Source: Gaiellasilicea sp037720595
GTDB lineage: Bacteria; Actinomycetota; Thermoleophilia; Gaiellales; Gaiellaceae
NCBI GenBank assembly: GCA_037720595.1
Contig: JBBJLW010000017.1
Coordinates: 1 to 64,000 of the forward strand
Reading direction: 5' to 3'
DNA: 64,000 nucleotides
Part shown: positions 59,283 to 64,000 of the stretch, in pieces
How positions within the stretch are numbered: position 1 is the first letter of the stretch
Layout of the letters: each line of letters opens with the position of its first letter
The notes under the pieces: model-generated
Seen by the model: only the letters and a program-made list of their open reading frames with translations
Databases searched by the model: none
Told to the model about the DNA's origin: nothing
Program-made: the position numbers and the translations under genes

Positions 59283-59882
59283 GTGTTCGAGACCTTCGTG
59301 GACGCGGTCTCCGGTTCCTCGTGGAGCTACGGCGTCGTCTTCCTCGTCGCGATGCTGGACGCCTTCTTCCCGGTCGTCCCGAGCGAGGCGACTGCAATCG
59401 CCGCGGGCGTGGTGGCGGGCGCGGGCGACCTGCGGCTCGAGTTCCTGATCCCGGCCGCCGCGCTCGGCGCGATCGTGGGCGACAACATCTCCTATGCGGG
59501 CGGCCATTTCCTCGGCGAGCGCGTCACGAATCGCTTCTTCAGCGGCGAGAAATCGAGGAAGCGGCTCGCCTGGGCGGAGCGGATGCTCGCGGAGAGGGGC
59601 GGCTACCTGATCGTCGTCGCCCGCTTCATTCCGGGCGGGCGCACCGTGACCACGTTCACGGCGGGTTTCGTCAAGACCTTTCGATGGCGGCGGTTCATCT
59701 TCTTCGACGCGATCGCGGGGGCGATCTGGGGCGCGTACACCGTGCTGCTCGGCTACTTCGGCGGGAAGACGTTCGAGGAGGAGCCCTGGAAGGGACTCGT
59801 CCTCGCGTTTGGAATCGCGGTCGCCGTTACGGTTGCGATCGAGGCATATCGACATCTACGCCGTCGTGGCGCCCACGCCTGA
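59283..59882 (+). CDS. DedA family membrane protein
   Basis: A 199-residue protein with four to five helices and two re-entrant loops. The family blocks are FFPVVPSEATAIAAGVVAG (the E/D-x-x-P-x-P-x-E-like loop) and ARFIPGGRTVTTFTAGF (the F/Y-x-R-x3-P-G-x-R motif), plus GDNISYAGG. DedA proteins flip or recycle phospholipids such as undecaprenyl phosphate. GTG 59283 starts 18 bases from the divergent CoA-transferase. The last 56 bases overlap a convergent gene. Confidence 0.92.
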   Translation: MFETFVDAVSGSSWSYGVVFLVAMLDAFFPVVPSEATAIAAGVVAGAGDLRLEFLIPAAALGAIVGDNISYAGGHFLGERVTNRFFSGEKSRKRLAWAERMLAERGGYLIVVARFIPGGRTVTTFTAGFVKTFRWRRFIFFDAIAGAIWGAYTVLLGYFGGKTFEEEPWKGLVLAFGIAVAVTVAIEAYRHLRRRGAHA

Positions 59883-60288
59883 GGCCGAGATCGCGCATCC
59901 CGCGGTGCGCGACGATCGCGGCTAGGACCAGCACGATGAGGGCGAACAGGCCGTGCAGGCCGTGGACGTACGCCGCCGACTTGCTCACCACCTCGTCCGA
60001 GTCCTCCGGCAGGAGGAAGATCTGCACCGTTCCGACCACGAAGAGCATGAACGTGAAGCCGATCCAGCGCCACTGCTTCGGCCAGGCGCCGAACGCCGTC
60101 AGGAAGACGAGCAGCTCGAAGCCGTGGATGAAGAGGCCGCCGACGATGCCGTGGGCGTCGAGGGCGCCTTCTCCCGCACCGATCGTGTAGGAAGCGATCA
60201 GGTACGCCTGCACGAAGATCAGCAGGACGATGAGCGAGGACAGCACGAAATTGATCCACAGGAATGTTCGCCTCATGGCGACGACCAT
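59827..60288 (-). CDS. Small four-helix membrane protein (DUF6220-like)
   Basis: A 153-residue protein with four predicted helices: FLWINFVLSSLIVLLIFVQAYLIA, then GLFIHGFELLVFLTAF, WRWIGFTFMLFVVGTVQIFL and HGLFALIVLVLAAIVAH. GALDAHGIVGG is the main loop motif. It resembles a family of unknown function that I recall as DUF6220. The start may be ATG 60288 or ATG 60276. Its C-terminal codons overlap the end of dedA on the other strand. Function unknown. Confidence 0.75.
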   Translation of the reverse strand: MVVAMRRTFLWINFVLSSLIVLLIFVQAYLIASYTIGAGEGALDAHGIVGGLFIHGFELLVFLTAFGAWPKQWRWIGFTFMLFVVGTVQIFLLPEDSDEVVSKSAAYVHGLHGLFALIVLVLAAIVAHRGMRDLGLRRGRHDGVDVDMPRSQP

Positions 60289-60315
60289 AAACGGCGTGGC
60301 GGCTAGCGTGCAACC

Positions 60316-61050
60316 GTGCGCCTCCACGTCACCGGAGCGACGGGATATCTCGGCTCCGAGCTCGTTCGGCTGCGGCCCGACGCGTCGAGCGAACGGGTCG
60401 AGGTCCGCGACTCGGAAGCCGTGAGCGCGCTCCTCGAACGCGTGCGGCCCGAGGTCGTGATCCACACCGCCTACCGGCAGGATGGGCCGGGCTCTCGCGC
60501 GACGAATGTCGAGGGCGCCGAGAACGTGGCCCGCGCCGTCGCCCGCATCGGCGCCCGGCTCGTCCACCTTTCCTCGGATGTCGTCTTCGCCGGGCGCAAG
60601 GGCGCGCCGTACGTCGAGGAGGACGAGCTTTCGCCGGTGAACGACTACGGCCGCACGAAGGCCGAGGCCGAACGGGCGGTCAGGGGACAACAAGCGCGGG
60701 CGCTCATCGCCCGAACGTCGCTCATCTACGGAGGAGAGAACCCGTCGAAGCACGAGCTCGCAGCGGCGGGGCCCGGCCCCTGGTACACGAACGAGATCCG
60801 CTCGCCGGTGCAGGTGACCGATCTCGCGCGAGCGCTCCTCGAGCTGGCGGCGCTCGAGGTGGCCGGGCCACTGCACGTCGCGGGCGCCGACGCGGTCTCC
60901 CGCGCCGAGCTCGCTGAGCTCGTCACGCGTCGCCCGGTTGCGACTGCCGAGGCGCCGCCGACGCGCCCGCTCGACTGCCGGCTCGACTCCTCGCGGGCTC
61001 AGGCCTTGATCCGCACGCGTCTACGTGGCGTCCGCGAGGTGCTCGCGTGA
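60316..61050 (+). CDS. RmlD-like NAD(P)-dependent sugar reductase (SDR)
   Basis: A 244-residue extended SDR, shorter than typical RmlD. LHVTGATGYLGSELV is the nucleotide motif, HLSSDVVFAGRKG and VNDYGRTKAEAE hold the catalytic Ser/Tyr/Lys, and RTSLIYG follows. RmlD-like proteins reduce dTDP-4-keto sugars; related ones act on NAD-linked small molecules. No other dTDP-rhamnose gene is adjacent. GTG 60316 is used. The next gene's GTG overlaps its stop (GTGA). Confidence 0.83.
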   Translation: MRLHVTGATGYLGSELVRLRPDASSERVEVRDSEAVSALLERVRPEVVIHTAYRQDGPGSRATNVEGAENVARAVARIGARLVHLSSDVVFAGRKGAPYVEEDELSPVNDYGRTKAEAERAVRGQQARALIARTSLIYGGENPSKHELAAAGPGPWYTNEIRSPVQVTDLARALLELAALEVAGPLHVAGADAVSRAELAELVTRRPVATAEAPPTRPLDCRLDSSRAQALIRTRLRGVREVLA

Positions 61051-62927
61051 ACCGCCTCCAGCACGAGACCAGCCCGTACCTGCTCCAGCACGCAGGGAAC
61101 CCGGTCGACTGGTACCCGTGGGGCGAGGAGGCGCTGACTCGAGCCCGCGACGAAGACCGGCCGATCCTGCTCTCGATCGGCTACGCCGCGTGCCACTGGT
61201 GCCACGTCATGGAGCACGAGTCGTTCGAGGACGAAGCGACCGCCGTGCTCATGAACGAGCGGTTCGTCAACATCAAGGTCGATCGCGAGGAGCGGCCCGA
61301 CCTCGACGCTGTCTACATGGAGGCCGTCGTCGCCCAGAGCGGTCACGGTGGGTGGCCGATGACGGTCTTCCTGACGCCGGCCGGGGAGCCGTTCTACGGC
61401 GGGACGTACTTCCCGCCGGAGGAGCGGCACGGGTTGCCGAGCTTCCGCCAGGTGCTGACGGCGCTCGGGGATGCCTGGCGGGATCGGCGCGACGACATCG
61501 CTCGCTCGGCCGCGCAGCTCGTCGAGGCGGTTCGCCATTCGAGCTCGCTGAGGCCTTCCACGGAGCCGCTCAGCTCCGAGCTCCTCGGCTCAGCCGTCCG
61601 CGGCCTCCGACAGCAGTTCGAGCCGGTCTTCGGCGGCTGGGGGCGGGCGCCGAAGTTCCCGAACGCGCCCGCTCTCGAGTTCCTCCTCCGCCGCGGTGAG
61701 CTCGAGCCGGTCGTGAAGACGCTCGACGAGATGGCGCGCGGCGGGATGTACGACCTGCTCGGCGGCGGTTTCCACCGCTATTCGGTGGACGAGCGCTGGC
61801 TCGTGCCGCACTTCGAGAAGATGCTCTACGACAACGCGCAGCTCGCCGCCACTTACCTGCACGCCTGGCTCGTGACGGGGAACGAGCGATACCGAGCGAT
61901 CTGCCAAGCAACCGTTGGTTACCTACTCCGGGAGCTCCTGCTTCCGGAAGGCGGCCTCGCCTCGGCGCAGGACGCCGACACGAACGGTGTCGAGGGGCTC
62001 ACGTTCACATGGACGCCGGAAGAGGGGGTACCCGCGGAGCTGCTGGAGCCGTTCGAGCACGGGCGATTCGTCGTTCGAGGCGAGCTCGAGCCGGAGCTCG
62101 CACAGCGGCTCTTCGAGCAGCGTGAGCTCCGCCCGAAGCCGCTCCGCGACGACAAGGCGATCGCCTCCTGGAACGGCCTTGCGCTCGCCGCTCTCGCCGA
62201 AGCCGGTTGGCGCCTCGAGCGTGCGGATTGGGTCGAGGCCGCTCGGCGGCTCGGCGAGTTCCTCCTCGGGCCGCTCTCCGACGGCGAGGGACGCCTCCTG
62301 CGCAGCTATCGCGACGGGCGCACGAGCGGCGCCGCCTACCTGGACGACTATGCGAACGTCGCTCACGGTTTGCTCGAGCTCCACGTCGCGACCGGCGAGC
62401 TGCGCTGGCTCGAGGAGGCGAACCGGCTCGCCCGCCTCGCCGTCGAGCTCTTCGCCGACGAGGAGCACGGCGGCTTCTTCCTGGTCGACCTCAAGAGCGA
62501 TCCACTTGTCGCGAGGACGAAGCCGCTGGACGATCATCCGTTGCCCTCGGGTAACTCGATGCTCGCCCACGTCCTGCTTCGCCTGTCGCGGATCTACGGC
62601 GACGACGAGCTCGAGCGGCGTGCGGTCGGGGTGCTGCGGCTCGTCCGGCCTGCGCTCGAGCGGGCGCCCGCCGCGTTCGGCTGGTCGCTGTGCGCGCTCG
62701 ATCTCTGGCTGAGCCCGCCGCGCGAGCTGGCACTCGTCGGCCCCGTCGACTCGGAGATTGCGCGCGCCGCGCTCGGGCCGTGGCAGCCGAGCACGGTTGT
62801 TGCCGTCGGCCCTGCGATCGGCGTGCCGCTGCTCGAGGGGAAGAGTCTCGTCGACGGAAAGCCGGCCGTGTACGTTTGCGAGCGATTCGCATGCCAGGCT
62901 CCCGTGACGGATCCCGCTCTGCTCTGA
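61047..62927 (+). CDS. Thioredoxin-domain protein of the YyaL/SSP411 family (DUF255)
   Basis: A 626-residue protein. The first ~160 residues are the DUF255 thioredoxin-like domain: RLQHETSPYLLQHAGNPVDW, CHWC at 49-52 with the following HVMEHESFED, and GWPMTVFLTP. The rest is an alpha/alpha-barrel resembling N-acylglucosamine 2-epimerases (GGMYDLLGGGFHRYSVD, VPHFEKMLYDNAQL). These proteins are highly conserved but of uncertain function, possibly redox-linked sugar metabolism. The GTG overlaps the upstream stop (GTGA). Confidence 0.93.
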   Translation: MNRLQHETSPYLLQHAGNPVDWYPWGEEALTRARDEDRPILLSIGYAACHWCHVMEHESFEDEATAVLMNERFVNIKVDREERPDLDAVYMEAVVAQSGHGGWPMTVFLTPAGEPFYGGTYFPPEERHGLPSFRQVLTALGDAWRDRRDDIARSAAQLVEAVRHSSSLRPSTEPLSSELLGSAVRGLRQQFEPVFGGWGRAPKFPNAPALEFLLRRGELEPVVKTLDEMARGGMYDLLGGGFHRYSVDERWLVPHFEKMLYDNAQLAATYLHAWLVTGNERYRAICQATVGYLLRELLLPEGGLASAQDADTNGVEGLTFTWTPEEGVPAELLEPFEHGRFVVRGELEPELAQRLFEQRELRPKPLRDDKAIASWNGLALAALAEAGWRLERADWVEAARRLGEFLLGPLSDGEGRLLRSYRDGRTSGAAYLDDYANVAHGLLELHVATGELRWLEEANRLARLAVELFADEEHGGFFLVDLKSDPLVARTKPLDDHPLPSGNSMLAHVLLRLSRIYGDDELERRAVGVLRLVRPALERAPAAFGWSLCALDLWLSPPRELALVGPVDSEIARAALGPWQPSTVVAVGPAIGVPLLEGKSLVDGKPAVYVCERFACQAPVTDPALL

Positions 62928-63823
62928 CCTCGCGTCCGTACGGTGACCCCGACGACCTCAGGGCGCTCCACGCCGTTGCCCGCGCGGTCTGGCGGCGCGA
63001 CAAGCCGCACGCGCTGCCGCATGTCGGCGACGTCACCTGGGCGCTCTACCAGCACGAGCCCGAGCTCGCCTGGCCGAAGAAGACGCAGATCTTCGAGCGC
63101 GACGGCGAGCCCGTCGCGTTCGGGATTCTCTGGCTGCCGCAGACGCTCCAGAGCGCCGTACATCCCGAGCACCGCGACGACGTCGTCTACGACGCCCTAC
63201 TCGAATGGTTCGCGAATGCTGCCGGGGACGAGCTCGACGGCGGCCTGGACGCGCAGCGCCTCGAGAGCGACGGCGAGTTCCGGCGCGCGCTCGAGCGGCA
63301 CGACTACGCGCTGTTGGAAAGCGCCGGGTCGACCGAGCATCGCGTCCGCTCGCTTGCCGATCCGATCGAGCCACTGCAGCTCGCCGATGGTTACGCCGTG
63401 CGAAGCGTCGACGGGGAGGACGATCTGGAACGGCGCGTCGAGATCCATCGCGCCGCGTGGGAGCCCTCGAAGTTCACGCTCCCGGCCTACCGCGTCCTGC
63501 GCACCCTTCCGCCCTACCGCGAGGAGCTCGATCTGGTCGTCGAAGCTCCCGACGGCAGCTTTGCGGCCTACGCGCTCGTCTGGCTCGACGAGGAGAACGG
63601 CGTCGGCGAGCTCGAGCCCGTCGGCACCCACCCCAACCACCGGCGGCTCGGGCTCGGGAAGGCGGTCTGCCTGGAGGCGTGCCGCAGGCTTCGCGAGGCG
63701 GGTGCCGACACGGCCCTCGTCTACTCGGTCGGCGGCTACTACGCTGGAAGGCTCTACGAGGCGGCGGGTTTCGGAGTCGTCGACCGTCACCTCGAGTACC
63801 GTCGAGCTATACCTGAGTTTTAA
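62891..63823 (+). CDS. GNAT acetyltransferase-family protein (double GNAT)
   Basis: A 310-residue protein starting at ATG 62891, which overlaps the upstream gene by 37 bases in another frame. The C-terminal GNAT domain (~165-305) has GVGELEPVGTHPNHRRLGLGKAVCLEACRRL, including the acetyl-CoA-binding R-x-x-G-L-G, and the terminal GRLYEAAGFGVV. The N-terminal half looks like a degenerate second GNAT fold. It probably acetylates a small amine or antibiotic-like compound. Confidence 0.82.
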   Translation: MPGSRDGSRSALTSRPYGDPDDLRALHAVARAVWRRDKPHALPHVGDVTWALYQHEPELAWPKKTQIFERDGEPVAFGILWLPQTLQSAVHPEHRDDVVYDALLEWFANAAGDELDGGLDAQRLESDGEFRRALERHDYALLESAGSTEHRVRSLADPIEPLQLADGYAVRSVDGEDDLERRVEIHRAAWEPSKFTLPAYRVLRTLPPYREELDLVVEAPDGSFAAYALVWLDEENGVGELEPVGTHPNHRRLGLGKAVCLEACRRLREAGADTALVYSVGGYYAGRLYEAAGFGVVDRHLEYRRAIPEF

Positions 63824-63845
63824 TCCTAACTTCGCCGTCCCGTCA

Positions 63846-63874
63846 TTGTCTTACCCTTTGGAAGCGCGTAAAGT
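63846..63874 (+). promoter_or_regulatory. Candidate promoter of the gene at 63938
   Basis: TTGTCT (63846-63851) and TAAAGT (63869-63874) are separated by exactly 17 bases, in an AT-richer patch after the GNAT gene. The leader would be about 57 bases. Confidence 0.5.
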
Positions 63875-63937
63875 CGCCGCAAGCGGCGCGCTGCTTGGCT
63901 CTGTTTACGGTTCCCGCTGTTCTCCAAAGGAGTGTTC

Positions 63938-64000
63938 ATGCGTAGGGTCTCACTGGCTTTGCTCGCTCTTGCCGGGGCGCTCGCCCTGGCGATCCCGGCT
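63938..64000 (+). CDS. Start of a secreted protein (truncated by window end)
   Basis: AAAGGAG seven bases before ATG 63938 is a good ribosome site. The 21 visible codons encode two arginines followed by an uninterrupted hydrophobic core and LAIPA, a typical signal peptide. The mature protein lies outside the window, so nothing can be said about function. Confidence 0.65.
   Translation, partial: MRRVSLALLALAGALALAIPA

Overview
The window is a GC-rich bacterial chromosome segment. It is densely packed: most genes on one strand overlap their neighbour by four bases (ATGA, GTGA or TTGA junctions). A NucS-type endonuclease, a Gram-positive-type SOS box at dinB, a tRNA without encoded CCA and many GTG/TTG starts point to Actinomycetota. 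The gene mix (collagen-like and lamin-tail secreted proteins, large FtsX-type permease, cytochrome c lipoprotein) recalls Thermoleophilia (Gaiellales or Solirubrobacterales). That class-level placement is an inference; no marker gene here settles it.

Layout. 1-12.2 kb is a surface-glycan locus: GT2 glycosyltransferases, a NodB-type deacetylase, an APH-fold kinase-like protein, a methyltransferase, three multi-pass GT39-like proteins and two proteins I cannot name. 12.2-20.5 kb is mixed: serS, a Cof-type phosphatase, a cytochrome c lipoprotein, a membrane protein, nucS, two overlapping alcohol dehydrogenases and an MFS exporter. A tRNA-Ala(CGC) at 20.6 kb is followed by a decayed beta-propeller pseudogene. 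From 21.2 to 27.5 kb runs a translationally coupled string: aminotransferase, GT2, DUF2064 transferase, membrane sulfite-oxidase-like enzyme, GT-C mannosyltransferase-like protein, cupin and membrane protein. 27.5-30.6 kb holds a sugar epimerase, a cupin lipoprotein, MTA phosphorylase and a PRC-barrel protein.

30.6-33.6 kb is a compact minus-strand cassette of two esterases and an ATP-grasp protein; the first esterase carries a one-base frameshift. 33.8-40.5 kb encodes secreted proteins: a collagen-like lamin-tail protein, a lamin-tail extracellular nuclease and a 5'-nucleotidase, with rsgA between them. A nucleoside-type (BMP) binding lipoprotein at 43.9 kb could complete a DNA/nucleotide scavenging route. 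40.5-50 kb contains AzlCD, split two-component proteins, a Nudix-type regulator, a BNR/MoaD pair, a PPOX protein, SOS-controlled dinB and a class III aminotransferase.

50.2-53.1 kb is an argR-argG-argH operon with two ARG-box-like palindromes at its start. 53.3-64 kb holds an ABC/FtsX exporter pair, an EVE-domain protein, HMG-CoA lyase with a facing CoA transferase, DedA, a small membrane protein, an RmlD-like reductase, a YyaL-type thioredoxin-domain protein, a GNAT protein and the start of a secreted protein.

I found no transposase, integrase, phage gene or CRISPR array. The least explained elements are the esterase/esterase/ATP-grasp cassette, the two unnamed glycan-locus proteins, the paired TGTTG-N3-CAACA palindromes, and genes whose conserved N-termini have no ATG/GTG/TTG start.
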